From Marasmius tenuissimus (taxonomy: Eukaryota; Basidiomycota; Agaricomycetes; Agaricales; Marasmiaceae), in contig JAQOTA010000015.1 of assembly GCA_029532415.1 (NCBI GenBank), positions 1,706,457-1,770,456 of the forward strand: a DNA stretch of 64,000 nt. Direction: 5' to 3'. A program made the position numbers and the translations under genes. The notes under the pieces were generated by a model. It had not been told where the DNA came from. It was given only the letters and a program-made list of their open reading frames with translations, and did no database searches. Positions within the stretch are counted from its first letter, which is position 1; every line of letters starts with the position of its first letter. Below, one piece after another: positions 24,189 through 37,123 of this stretch.

Positions 24189-24756
24189 CGCGGCGGAAGT
24201 AAAAGTTGCAGAATCCTTGCACGGTCTCGCCCATTTTATGTTTTGGTGGTGTGAGAGAGGGGCGTGACGTACTGACCAAGCCTCAGTAAGCCGGAGATCC
24301 AGTCCGGGAATCTCAGCTCTTCCGATGCCGGATATCCCCCGGCCCTGCGCATCGAAAACACATATCTGTGCTGAGCTCAGAGCTGGTCATTTACTTGTGA
24401 CATGCATATGATAGATCATTCGATTTTTACTCTATTTGCGCTAACCCTCGTGATTAGTTGGTCCCTGACCGAAGCAAGGTGGATGTCAGTCAAGCAGCGC
24501 TGGAAGGGGTGCTGGAAGGCCCAGGAAGGGTGCTCTTCCATTCGAGGCGACATCGAACCCTTCGCGTCTTCAATATATCATCAAGTTCAGAGCCACTGAA
24601 GCTCAACTTCAGAGATGATGATCACAAGAGACATGGAAGATAGCTCTATCTCTTCTAGAAGTTCACGAAGTACTTGAAGTTGTACCATACCAATCAAACA
24701 GCGAGTCTAAGTTTGTCCTGAAGCATCGCTTCGCCCTTCAAAAGTCATCAGTAAAC
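24189..24756. other. Intergenic interval
   Basis: This is upstream DNA of the DUF4336 gene and the 3' side of the F-box gene. A 65-residue plus frame (24402-24599) begins with a hydrophobic run but has no other support, so I do not call it. Confidence 0.45.
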
Positions 24757-26340
24757 CTATGTGACATCCATCAAAGAGACGATACCCACAAAAATCGGTT
24801 TTGACCGCCAAACGGTAGCCATCGCCTTCTCCGGGTCGAAAACGCCTGGTAGACCCAGGCTTCTCTTCAACTTCACCTTCACCTCCCTACATGCTTCGAG
24901 TAACGCCACAGATGGACTAGGAACAACCCCGACGTTGTACCCTTCCCTCACCTCGGGGTAGAGGTATAGCGAGGTCAACTCAGAGTTCCCCCTCTTCAAG
25001 ATATACTTGACCAGATCCTGTGTAGGTATGATATCCGGAACACAACCGGCTAAACCTAAGTACTCAAGCCCACTCGCGTGATGGAGATTGTCCAGAAGTT
25101 CCTTCGTGCAGGTTCCTCGGCTGAGGTAAATCCCTCGTAGACCGGTGAGATGTTTGGGCGCGTCGTTTAGAAACCTATAGTCCGAAGGGGGAATAGCCAA
25201 ATGCAGGGCAAGTTCCCGCAGCCCCGCACCAAGGGCATAGAGGGTGTTTCGTGCTTCGATTTCTGATGCGATGGGGTGACTTATGGACAATTCGAGCGCT
25301 TTGACTGAGCCACTCAGTGAAAGCAACAGCTGTCGAAGGGTAGCATCGAACTTCGGCGAAGTAATGATAGCGTGCTCGACGGAGGAAGAAGGGAAGGAAG
25401 GGGATAGGGTCTCGAGTTTTCCGAGTTGATTGGGCAAACTGACAGCCAAACGCTTTAACTTCGGCGTGGAAGATAATAGAAGGGACAGGCGTTCAACATT
25501 TCGGAATAGCATGGGATCTCCTGAGTGGGTAAAGGAACATAGGGTTTTGAGCGCTGGACAACGAAGTATGGTGTTAATCAGATGCTCGTCGTCCGAACCA
25601 GGAGTCATCCGAACATCAAGGGATAATAATGGAGTCTCGAGGCGCTTCAACCAGTCGTAAGCGCTCTTTGGAACCTCTATCCCGGAGTATATAGAAAGAT
25701 GTCTGATTTGTGCACGCGCGATACGATTGGTCTGCAATGTGAGCAAGAGGTTGTGGAATGCCGAAGGCAGTCGTCGACTGCCCTTTACCAGCAGTTCAGA
25801 AGGCGAGGGAAGTCGTCGGGGAACCAGTACGACGGTGTTGTATAGCACCTGGTAGGCGATGTCGCGAAGTGCCTTACACGACATTGCTACAGCTACCAAT
25901 TCAGCGTTTCCGAGGAAGCAGAAGATCCCGAGATAGAACTCTTTCCCAAGATAGAGGTTCTGTGGATGGTAAATGGATTCACGATTGCGGTTGCGGTGCG
26001 ATATCGTCCTTGGTCGGGAATGGGTGTGATGAGAACTATCTCGATGAGACGAGGTGCGCATCCTCGTCCTTGGAAATGAGCTGTAAGTCTGAGTTTGCGA
26101 TCGTCTGACTTTGTCTCCAGGTAGAGGTGGTAGCGTCTTGTTTGCATTGGGAAGAGGGAAGAATGGCATCCGTCTCGCACCGCGGCGTATATGAGAATGC
26201 TCCTCTGGAAAGTCGACTTCGTCTGCATATATTTCCATCGTCGATTCTTGTTCCTTCTCCTTCTCCGTGCTCGATTTGGAGGCCAGTACGCTTCGAATGC
26301 TGGAGAGCCATGCCATATTGTAGGAACGGTCGTGGGTCAT
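24757..26340 (-). CDS. F-box-like protein with leucine-rich C-terminal half
   Basis: This single-exon gene encodes 527 aa. The first 120 residues are basic, Ser/Arg/His-rich and probably disordered. Residues about 128-175 resemble an F-box (YLGIFCFLGNAELVAVAMSCKALRDIAYQVLY), the segment that binds Skp1 in SCF ubiquitin ligases. The remainder is a series of Leu-spaced segments (LETPLLSLDVRM, LKRLAVSLPNQL, LRELALHLAI, LEYLGLAGC) like the irregular LRR domains of fungal F-box proteins. It was likely recruited as an SCF substrate adaptor, but the substrate is unknown. The lack of introns contrasts with its neighbours and is common for this family in basidiomycetes. The ATG at 26340 is the first in frame; one at 26316 is also possible. 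Confidence 0.65.
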   Translation of the reverse strand: MTHDRSYNMAWLSSIRSVLASKSSTEKEKEQESTMEIYADEVDFPEEHSHIRRGARRMPFFPLPNANKTLPPLPGDKVRRSQTQTYSSFPRTRMRTSSHRDSSHHTHSRPRTISHRNRNRESIYHPQNLYLGKEFYLGIFCFLGNAELVAVAMSCKALRDIAYQVLYNTVVLVPRRLPSPSELLVKGSRRLPSAFHNLLLTLQTNRIARAQIRHLSIYSGIEVPKSAYDWLKRLETPLLSLDVRMTPGSDDEHLINTILRCPALKTLCSFTHSGDPMLFRNVERLSLLLSSTPKLKRLAVSLPNQLGKLETLSPSFPSSSVEHAIITSPKFDATLRQLLLSLSGSVKALELSISHPIASEIEARNTLYALGAGLRELALHLAIPPSDYRFLNDAPKHLTGLRGIYLSRGTCTKELLDNLHHASGLEYLGLAGCVPDIIPTQDLVKYILKRGNSELTSLYLYPEVREGYNVGVVPSPSVALLEACREVKVKLKRSLGLPGVFDPEKAMATVWRSKPIFVGIVSLMDVT

Positions 26341-27352
26341 CCTACAGATTCAAAAAGGTGAAAAGTAAAGCTGGTGTCAGCCACGCAATTAACGCGCCCA
26401 TATGACCTACAGCTCACTTTAACTCCTTCTTACTATCAGACGGGTCACCAGGTGTGGGTCGTTCGAGAGTAATGTGTGCGAATAGTTCTGGGTGGAAGCG
26501 CTATGGAGGTTGGTGTTTTGAAGGCCATCTTGGGGGCGTTAGCCAAGCACTTTATAGGAATCAGCGAAAGATGCTTTGACTGCATTCGAACCAAAAGTGT
26601 ACTCCATTGTGCGAGAGCTGTACAAAGGAACGTTGCGGGTGTTTTCCCGACTAGCACCACGTTGCAATGGTCCATCAAAATCGAGAAAAAGAACAAGAAA
26701 ATATGGAGCTAAATAGGAAAGTGTCAATCCGAGACATCTCTGCTGTGCCGGACTTACAAACTACACTGTAATCAGTCAATCTGGGTAAAAAGACGTCCTT
26801 CAGGTCGCGAGGAGCCTGACAGCTGGGTATTGTCGTCGGGTCATGAGGGTTGTTATGGTGGGATTGTGGTCAGTAATTTCCGGCCGGCGGCACTACTCGG
26901 CAACCGCCGAACACTGTGGCTGAAGACTACATACAAGAGTGAGAGCAGTCTTGAGGTAAGAATTCGCAGGATATCGGACTACATTTAGCAGTAGAATAAT
27001 AATAAATCATCCCAAAGTCCCAATTAAAAAAGTCTTTCGTCGTGAGGTTCGTTGAAAGCGCAGCTAACATATCTGGTTTCCCTTCATGACACGGATACGG
27101 ATCTCCGTCCGCCAGAGTCAGATGAGCCGGATAATGGAATGGAGGAGTTCGTCATGAGGTCATAAAGCAAGTTGAAAAGAATCGGTGGGTGACGCGCCGC
27201 AGTGGAACGGGAATGCCACAGATCGGTTTTGGGGTTCGAGCTCGAGTTCTTTCTCTACTGGGTTGGAACTGAAAGTCCAGCTTGATGTCTGCACGGTCGC
27301 ACGACCGTCAAAATTGGGGCAAACGTAGCTAACTATAGCGGACAAACCCACC
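26341..27352. other. Gene-free interval of about 1 kb
   Basis: Several short frames exist (for example 26445-26696 minus and 26476-26712 plus), but they overlap on opposite strands and show no protein pattern. I see no tRNA-like cloverleaf, repeat or transposon end. Confidence 0.45.
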
Positions 27353-27616
27353 TCATGTCGAAGGTTCGGAGGCCGCGCTCGACTCGCTCGTGGTTCTAGC
27401 TCGATCGTGGCTTCCTGCGCGGTAGAAGTCCTCCCGTAGATCGGTCGAGCTCTTTTTCTTGTGCAGAGTGCGAGGGCGAGAACTCGTCGTATCATCCCGT
27501 TGCATTGTTTGAACGTCGTCCATCATGACCTTGCCGGTTGTAGGAGAGGGGGGTTCAGATGTGGGTGTGATTGGGGTGAGTGGGGCAAGGGCCTTGGTGG
27601 TGGACGTCATGGTCAT
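27353..27616 (-). CDS. Small Ser/Thr-rich hypothetical protein
   Basis: This single-exon frame encodes 87 aa from the ATG at 27616 (a second ATG lies at 27610). The sequence is low-complexity: a Thr/Pro-rich start (LAPLTPITPTSEPPSPT), a central MMDDVQTMQRDDTT, a basic patch LHKKKSSTDLREDFYRAGSHDRAR and a Ser-rich end. A TATATAAA element at 27654-27662 on the same strand supports transcription from here. No domain is recognised. Size, composition and promoter resemble the gene at 20676-21330. Confidence is moderate, because short disordered frames can arise by chance. Confidence 0.45.
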   Translation of the reverse strand: MTMTSTTKALAPLTPITPTSEPPSPTTGKVMMDDVQTMQRDDTTSSRPRTLHKKKSSTDLREDFYRAGSHDRARTTSESSAASEPST

Positions 27617-27653
27617 AGGAAGGAGGGATTTCAAATCGAAGAATGGAGGTCTT

Positions 27654-27662
27654 GTTTATATA
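27654..27662 (-). promoter_or_regulatory. TATA box of the small Ser/Thr-rich gene
   Basis: The minus strand reads TATATAAAC about 40 bp upstream of the first ATG at 27616. That spacing suits a short 5' leader. Confidence 0.45.
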
Positions 27663-28280
27663 GCCCCGAAAAAGTGGCCGGTAAGATGACTCTAGCGAGC
27701 GTATAGAGCTAGGGCCGTTGGAATGTGGCCGAAGGTAGTTAGACAATGAGAGGGGCGTCGGAGGGAGTCTCAATAACAAACAAGAAGTGACCACGGATTT
27801 TATATCCGCAATGAATCATGGCTCGGACCTGTCCGGACATTTATAGGAGACTTGAACATTGTTTGACATTTGAGGAGGATGAGGAGTACAGAGGAGTACA
27901 CAATTCGAAAAACTCGAAGATCATGATTGATGAGAGGTCGTCGTTCGGAGGAGCCTATTCACTTTGATTACTTGAGGGCGCCACAGCCTCCTAGCTTAAG
28001 AATCCAGCTAAGCGCTTCAAGCCACGTCGCAGGGTGCCTGTGCAGTGCGAATACCGTGATGCCACATGTTCCAGCACCGCATCACCATGATCGGGACTAG
28101 GTCACAACTTGCGTCCAGAGATCGAGCGGCAGTTCGTCAAGCGGCGCGGTTCAGCCTGGGATAGCGGACTCCATCTTAAGGCAGCCAGAGACTCCCAGAA
28201 TAGGCAGACTTGGTGTGTGTGCAGGGCCAAGTTGAGTGAGTTTAGGGCCGGTGGAATATGCTTGTTGTAATAATCACGTG
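27663..28280. other. Upstream region of the PAK kinase gene
   Basis: I see no protein-coding or RNA feature. An additional 5' non-coding exon of the kinase gene could lie here but cannot be recognised. Confidence 0.4.
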
Positions 28281-30994
<2,714 letters not shown>

Positions 30995-31582
30995 ACATGA
31001 GATTTCGCGTTTCTTCTTACTTGCCTTTGGAAACCTTGATGCATGTCCACCATTCGAACCCTCATGAACTTTATCGCTCAAGCCTCCATCTCACTTTTTC
31101 ATTTATATACTTACCAACTTACCTTACATGGCTATTCTCTTTTCGTTCCAATACCCCGCCCATGATATTGAGGGAGGAATTTCCGTGTAACAATCTCCAG
31201 CAAAGCGCTCGTTTCCACATACGATACGACCTGAAACCCATGTTTTAGTAACTTCTCTTTTTGCCTTCTCATGATATGTAACGAACCATTGTTCTCTTTC
31301 ATCATTCCCTCGTTCTAAGCAAACTGCATACACCATCCCTTTTGTTCACCTCGGCGTGTTTTTGTCGTGTTTTGCCAACTTCAATGAAACTGATCTTACG
31401 CTTCGGATTCTCGCTGTGCTACTCTTCCTCTTCGCTCACGTTCCCCTTCCCCTCGTTCTTCAAAAAACCGAGATATTCCTATTATATATTTATTTATTCG
31501 AGTAGATGTGGTTATGTAGACTGTAAAAACAGGGAACGCGTTTCAACCTTCGGTTTGCCACCCTTACAGTAAATACACGTGC
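30995..31582. other. 3' region of the PAK gene
   Basis: This T/C-rich sequence is consistent with a 3' UTR and downstream DNA. No gene can be supported before the left edge of the segmental duplication. Confidence 0.5.
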
Positions 31583-31939
31583 GCCACAGTCCTGAACTTT
31601 CGATTCTTAGGCGCTGGTATCGGTGAGGACTAGGTCAGCTTCTTGCAACACCTTCATCATGGTTCAAGGGACAAGTAGTAGTACATGACACATACCATAC
31701 AAGAGCAGTCATCAAGACTGTTGTATCTATAACTAACTGAGATGCGGGCGCTGGGCTGGAGTTCGACGTAGACTCACCAACCCACCAGCCTCGTCGTCTC
31801 GGGCCCAAGAGAAAAAATACATTGTCACTATGTGTCGTCGCGCCACCTCGCCAAATACTTGTGTCACTGGGATCCAAAATGCGTCAGTATGTGATGATCT
31901 AGAGGGTCTTATGGTTACTCACCAGGGAGTCAGATGGCT

Positions 31940-32994
31940 TTAGGGTTCTTTCATTGCAACAGAATAGGCTGGCGGGGGGGACTCGATGTCCGAGTCAAAT
32001 TGTGATGCTGGACTGAACGTGGACGGAATCAGCGTTGGATTCACCGGATGTGCTCCACTGATAGAGTCAGACTCTTCCCTGCCGTTCTCCCGGCCATGTG
32101 TGTGGGACTGAGCATGATGTATTTTCGGACCTGTTGGGGAGAAAGGTTCGAAGACTCGGGCTGCCCGAGCGGTGAACACATCGGCGCGTCGCCGATGCGA
32201 GTATGCGAACAAGAGAGCCGTTCCTGTCAGGAAAGCGAGGGTCCCAAACAGACCACCGAGGATAGCCCCCAGGTTTGGTTTCTTCTTCTCTGTTATGATA
32301 CCCTCGTCTTCGTGGCTAGTAAGCTCGTGTCAATAATAGCGGTACAGCAATAAAACTGTTGGTCAACATACATATAAGTTGCGTAGTCAAAGAGGACGAC
32401 AGATCCATTTGACGACTTTGCCATTTCCATTCTGAAGGCGTGCTCTTGATTCTCTAGGTTGACTAGGGAAATGACAGAGACGTTGTACTGGTATTCGTCC
32501 TTCAACTCGTCCCGCGTTCGAGTGAATGATCCTACAGGACGCCCGTCCAATGTGAAGCTCAGATTGTAATCGACGATAGCTTCTGCCGACTTGGGGGGGA
32601 GAATGCAAAACACCGATATCGCAATGCCTTGACTCCGGTAATATAGTTAGAACAAATCCAGTCCAATATTGAAGAGTATGAACGTACCGGTGAATGTCAA
32701 TTCCATGCTCAGAGACTCGGCGTTCGCTTGATGTGTAGTCTCGTGCCATGTCCCATGCATGATGCGACCTGTATCATTGGGGTTGAGCTTGCAATTCCCG
32801 CAGGAATCTCCAGGTCGTGGGGTCCAGTCGTCCGATGAGTATTTGGGTAAAGCTCCATCTATGGCAGAGTCACCGAAAGTGTCATCGATCGTCCTGAAGT
32901 GAAGACTACCGATCACGGTAGAAAAGTAGAACGTGGAAAGAAATAGAAAGAGAAAGTGACGAAGAGAGAACTTCGAGCTCGTGCCAGCCGACAT
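31940..32994 (-). CDS. Single-pass membrane protein, family member A
   Basis: This belongs to a family common in Agaricomycetes with no known function. Three exons (32994-32688, 32627-32372 and 32315-31940) total 939 nt and encode 312 aa. The signal peptide covers about residues 1-29. The ectodomain (about 30-200) has RTIDDTFGD, a C..C pair (CGNCKLNP), GTWHETTH, ELTFTG at the first junction, SVFCILPP, YQYNVSVISL and GSVVLFDYATY at the second junction. A transmembrane helix (about 205-228) is followed by a basic SHRRRAD stop and a Pro/Ser-rich cytoplasmic tail with a PPPAYS motif. Intron 1 is phase 1 and intron 2 is phase 2, as in members B, C and D. The layout suggests a cell-surface receptor or adhesin, but that is inference. 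It is nearly identical to member C in the duplicated block. Confidence 0.8.
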
Positions 32995-33769
32995 AGCGGA
33001 TTCAACGGTGCAAACTAGACGAGCTATCCATTTATAATATACTCATCTTCAACGGGGTTTCCGGGAGCGATCAAAAGAACGACTATTCAAGTAGCGATGG
33101 AGATAATCAGTCAAAGAAGCATCGCTCTGTTTGAACAAATGTATTTCATCAGAGTGACTGCCTCACTGGTAGTATTAGAGATTAGAGTTACGGTAAGTAG
33201 GAGAGGCCTGTCCCGAAGCAGCGCCGAACTGAGTTGGACACCCAGCGCGACTGCAGATGTTCGTAGAGCTGGATCTCCCGAGTTCAGTCGTAATTTAATT
33301 GGCACTGTCTGTGTCCTGATGAAAAAAGAACACGTTCATTCAGTTCGCGGCACGGTGATAGCGTAAATGTTGAAGCGCTGATCGTTGGTAAGTCTTACCG
33401 AAGATGAATTCCACGAAAGGAAGACAGGTTTCAAGGACACGAGAACTCTAAGCCATGAGGCCACTATGGGGGTAGCGGGTTGACGCCGTCCCGGGGTTGG
33501 GACCTGTTGGGACCTAGGCTCATGAGTATTCCCACGCAAAACACGCTTCCAGTTCTGAATTCCCCAGGTGTGATAATGTGTGATAATACTTCTTCTCCCA
33601 GCCAGCTGACTGCGTATACGGCATACCTGTGGGCACTCTTTTGGAAGATAGTAACTTCAATTTTTACACTGCACGATTACAGTATGCGATCGGCTTACCG
33701 TACAAGACGTTGAAAGTCTCCCACAATCACTGCATTTATGTCCTTCAAAGAGGACGAGGCTCAAGTGAT
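32995..33769. other. Promoter of member A and 3' side of member B
   Basis: A minus-strand TATAAA lies at 33031-33036, about 37 bp upstream of the ATG of member A. The rest is duplicated intergenic DNA whose counterpart is at about 38200-38500. Short plus frames (33097-33366, 33480-33713) have no family pattern. Confidence 0.5.
33031..33036 (-). promoter_or_regulatory. TATA box of member A
   Basis: The minus strand reads TATAAATGG just upstream of the gene. In duplicate member C the same position reads CATAAGTGG. Confidence 0.5.
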
Positions 33770-34817
33770 TCATACGCTGGAGGGGGACTTTTCTTCCCGA
33801 TATCCAGAAGAGGGACCGGCGATGGATGGAAGCGTGCTCGCCGAGAATGTCGAATTCGTCGCTGCTGAAGGGCTCACGGCATTCGTCTCGACCTGAGAGC
33901 TAATTTTCGTGCTGTGCAGAGGTATTTGTATCCTTTCAACATACGCTTCCGTCGTGGGCCGTAAGTAGTCATGTGGTGGGACAAAAGGTTCTGTGGTGAG
34001 TTCTCTACGTCTGCGTCGAATACACAGGAACGCGATGGCTACGATCGCTATGAGGGCGACCCCGCCCACGATTCCGCCAGCGATAGCACCGACATTAGTC
34101 GGAGCTCGAGAGCTTGATTCGACGGAGCGGGTAGAGACCTCGCTGCTAGTCGGGGTACCAATCCCATCGCTCAAGCTCACTGTCGGGAGACTGTCATCGA
34201 AACTAGGAGAAGATCAGCCGTTGAGAATTCCTTGAGATTGCAAGACTCAACACTCACACATAGGTAGCATAGTCGAACAGAATGACAGAATCCATCGTTG
34301 GAGAGCCTGCTGTCATCGTGAAGTTATGCTTCGCGTTGGACAGCTTATCTTTGTTGAACACGGAAAAGTTGTACTGATATTCGGTACTACTGGGTTCAAA
34401 CGTGAAATTTCCAACGGGGAGCCCGTCAAGGTTGAACTTCAGGTCATAATTGACTGTTGCCGGAGCGGAACCAGGTGGTATGATGCAATACACACTGAGC
34501 GCGATACCTGTCCAGATACAAGTGAGAAGAGCACCTTTCACGACGGCTTAGGACTCACCGATGAATGTCAGTTGTACTGAACGCGGGTCAGACTGGCGAG
34601 TCCAAGTGGTGTCGTGCCAGGTGCCGTTGTACGCAGATGAGTTATCTGGATGAAGGTTGCAGCCTATGCACTTGGTGCTGTCACCCCACAGATTGCGCGG
34701 TGAGTATACAGGCATGAAGCCAGTATCGCGGTCCCCTCCCGTGTCGTCAATGTATCTTGTCTGGGGTGTGCCAGACGCGAATGAGCAGAAAAGGAGGAAG
34801 GATATCATCACAGGCAT
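33770..34817 (-). CDS. Single-pass membrane protein, family member B
   Basis: Three exons (34817-34559, 34507-34258 and 34202-33770) total 942 nt and encode 313 aa. The signal peptide covers about residues 1-17. The ectodomain has RYIDDTGGD, a CIGCNLHPD Cys pair, NGTWHDTTW, QLTFIG at junction 1, SVYCIIPPG, YQYNFSVFN and SVILFDYATY at junction 2. A Ser/Thr-rich stalk follows, then a Gly-rich transmembrane helix (about 215-240, GAIAGGIVGGVALIAIVAIAF), a CIRRRRRE stop and a cytoplasmic tail of about 75 residues. Phases 1 and 2 of the introns match the other members. Function is unknown. It lies directly upstream of member A on the same strand. The ATG at 34817 is supported by TATATA at 34904-34909. 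Confidence 0.8.
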
Positions 34818-35540
34818 GGTGGGGGTGGGTAGAGAAGTTGACTCCAGCGATTCCAGGCGATTGAATATTCGCGCCGCCCGACAAGACGAACTTATCGTTC
34901 GTGTATATATGTTCGCATTGATTGATGGTCTGATCAACCCCTCTTCAGAGGTCAGCTGCCTTGTAAGTACTAGCAGATCGCCTCAACGGTGTTAACGGGA
35001 TTGCCGGGGACAGGAGATGTTGATGGTCAAAGCGGCAGTGGCTTTCGATCGAAACACAAACACGCCGCTGAGGAACAGTGAAAATGTAGGCCAAAGCAAC
35101 ATAACTGCGCAAAGTGCCTAAAATAATCTTCTGCGCATGGTTGCAAGGAATCTGCGGGAGAAGTTCAGTAAGATCAGGATGGCCTTGACAATATTCGGGT
35201 TACCCATACTCAAGAATCTCCCAACTTCGCCATGGATAATGCAGTCCATGTATGTAGAATGCCTATGTCGAACACCTCGAGTTTCGTTGGCACTTACTCT
35301 TCCACTCTTCCTTCCTTCCGGTGCATACTTTGCGCTGACGTTTGGTGGACGGTATGCGACAGGGAACGATTATCTTCTCGGTATCGACGACCGTCAGAAT
35401 GGCGCGAGACTAGGCGGCGTGCAGGATAGTGGGCCAATTACCGGCGTTAAACATCTGTGATAGACGGTTGTGTTAGTGATACTCAGACATCCACTCGTAC
35501 CTTACCTCCGTTGCATGGGAAAACAAGAGAGAGCAAGGCA
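34818..35540. other. Promoter of member B and right end of duplication copy 1
   Basis: A TATATA element (34904-34909, minus) lies about 90 bp upstream of the ATG of member B. The rest is duplicated non-coding DNA. The empty target TA for the MITE is at 35353-35354, and the single copy of the retroposon target lies near 35240-35255. Confidence 0.5.
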
Positions 35541-35866
35541 TTCCAAGCCATTCTCGCTACTGACGTAAGGAAGGAGGGTTTTTGTCGAACTTCAACGTTC
35601 AATTCTCGGATTCTGCAAAACTGCGCCAAGCCCAACCTCGATTTAGGCGTCCAGCACGTGGAAACCTGATGGCCGCACGGCTGATTTTGGACGCTTACAC
35701 GCGTTCTCACTCTCTGTCCAGTTTGACCTTCACTTCGCAGCTGGATGCCTAGTTCGCGCCCAATCCGACCGAGCCCACTGGCCCAGCCCATGCTAATCTG
35801 TCAGCGAACGCGCGTTCATTTTTACACTCTGAGTCTCCCGCCGTCTGTCGTCTGCCTATAATCCCG

Positions 35867-36170
35867 ATGCCTAACCCCCCTTCTTCCTTCTATGCCTCTC
35901 CTGAAGGCTCTCTGTTGGACTTCACCGTGCCTGCAACACATGCCGCTCCTTCCAATGGTCATTTTCATGCACTGCCGCCGATAGCCGGACCTGATTTTAG
36001 TATCAGTTTTCGGTGCGTAATGCTCGTTTTTCCTACAACAAGTTCTCCTCTGACTGAAATGCATATTCATCTCTAGGATCGTTTTTTCAAGTCCCTTCTG
36101 TTATCTTAGCTTAGCCTGGATCCTATCCCGAGACAAATGTGATCCATTTTTGTGTGCCTCTTTCGTCTAA
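35867..36170 (+). CDS. Possible small spliced hypothetical protein
   Basis: A frame from the ATG at 35867 runs to 36012. It is followed by a canonical intron (GTGCGT, a CTGAC branch-like site, CTCTAG) and continues in frame at 36077-36170, giving 79 aa. The first exon is Pro/Ser-rich (NPPSSFYASPEGSLLDF) and the second is hydrophobic. No family is recognised. It lies in the unique spacer between the duplicated blocks and just upstream of a strong RNA hairpin. It may be a fragment of a larger lost gene or a non-coding transcript. Confidence 0.25.
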
Positions 36171-36248
36171 CCTGCCATTCTCGATATCTAAATAAGCACC
36201 ATAATCGGGCGGCGTACTAAGTGAGCCCAAAGAATAAATCAATCGTGC

Positions 36249-36294
36249 TCACTGGCGCCTGTAGTTGCGGTGCTGCGACTATAGGCGTCAGTGA
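36249..36294 (+). ncRNA. Strong RNA-type hairpin (20-bp stem, 6-nt loop)
   Basis: Arms 36249-36268 and 36275-36294 pair over 20 positions without a bulge. The three deviations from perfect inversion are all G.U wobbles if the plus strand is transcribed; on the minus strand they would be A.C mismatches. The loop is GGTGCT. This is consistent with a transcribed structured RNA or a 3'-UTR hairpin. Nothing identifies a known RNA family. Confidence 0.4.
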
Positions 36295-36748
36295 CGACCG
36301 CTATACTACTCCGACAGAGTGTATTTGAGGCATGTAATAGAATTATTTCTCAAGTTGAGTACCAGATACATATATGAAATTTAAATTTAGGACACTGTAC
36401 CCACTGAGGTGGTTTTTTGAGGGGGGTCGTCGTCGCGAGCCATCAAATTTTGGCGGGGATTGGGCGCGGACGCTCAGACGGGGTTTCTCACAACAGAGAG
36501 GTTCGGCCCGCGCCGCTTGCGGCCATCCCTCCGGTCATTGAAAAAATTTGTCTTGGCCACTCAAGCCGACCCACAGCCATCAGTTCGAATAATCGGAATC
36601 GACCTTTCCCCCCTCGGTCCTGTCCTAAGTAGCAGTTTGCCACCAGTAGGAGGGAAATTTACCGGCCTTGCTCAAGTCCTCGGTACTCAGTAGCGGACCG
36701 TGCCCTGCCATGCCGCCGTGGAAGTTGGCGTCCAGTGAATTTTGAACA
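36295..36748. other. Spacer before duplication copy 2
   Basis: Short plus frames (36417-36632, 36460-36693) have no supporting pattern. I see no feature other than A/T tracts. Confidence 0.4.
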
Positions 36749-37123
36749 GTTCCGGACTTTCGATTTTTAGGCGCTGGTATCGGCAGAGTAGTATCGGCGA
36801 GGACTGGTCAGCATGCAACACCTTCATCATGAGACAAGTAGTATTGGCAGTACAGTACATGATGCATTACATAGATGATGGCCAGCCATCAAGACTGTTG
36901 TATTCATAGCTTACTGAGATGCGGGCGCTGGTTCGGAATGCGATCTGGGCTCACAGACCCACCAGCCTCGACTCAGGCCCAAGAGAGAAAATCCATTGCC
37001 GCCGTGTGTCACTGAGAATCAGATCCAAAAGGCCTTAGTATGTGATGATCGAGAAGCTTTTGTGGTTACTCACCAAGCGAGGGTATGACTTGAGACTCGA
37101 TAGCGCGCGCCATGATGGATCAT

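Larger units (their letters stand above)
31585..35540. repeat. Segmental duplication, copy 1
   Basis: This block of about 4 kb is repeated in direct orientation at about 36750-40584. The left edge is marked by TTAGGCGCTGGTATCGG near 31608 (copy 2 near 36770). The right edge is marked by AGAGAGAGCAAGGCAT ending near 35540 (copy 2 near 40584). It contains membrane-protein genes A (31940-32994) and B (33770-34817). Copy 1 carries the empty sites of the two mobile insertions found in copy 2. Edges are approximate, judged by eye. Confidence 0.85.

Noticed and set aside
35137..35460. 107-residue plus frame in duplication copy 1
   Set aside because: The homologous stretch of copy 2 is interrupted by two insertions and does not keep the frame, so there is no sign of coding constraint.
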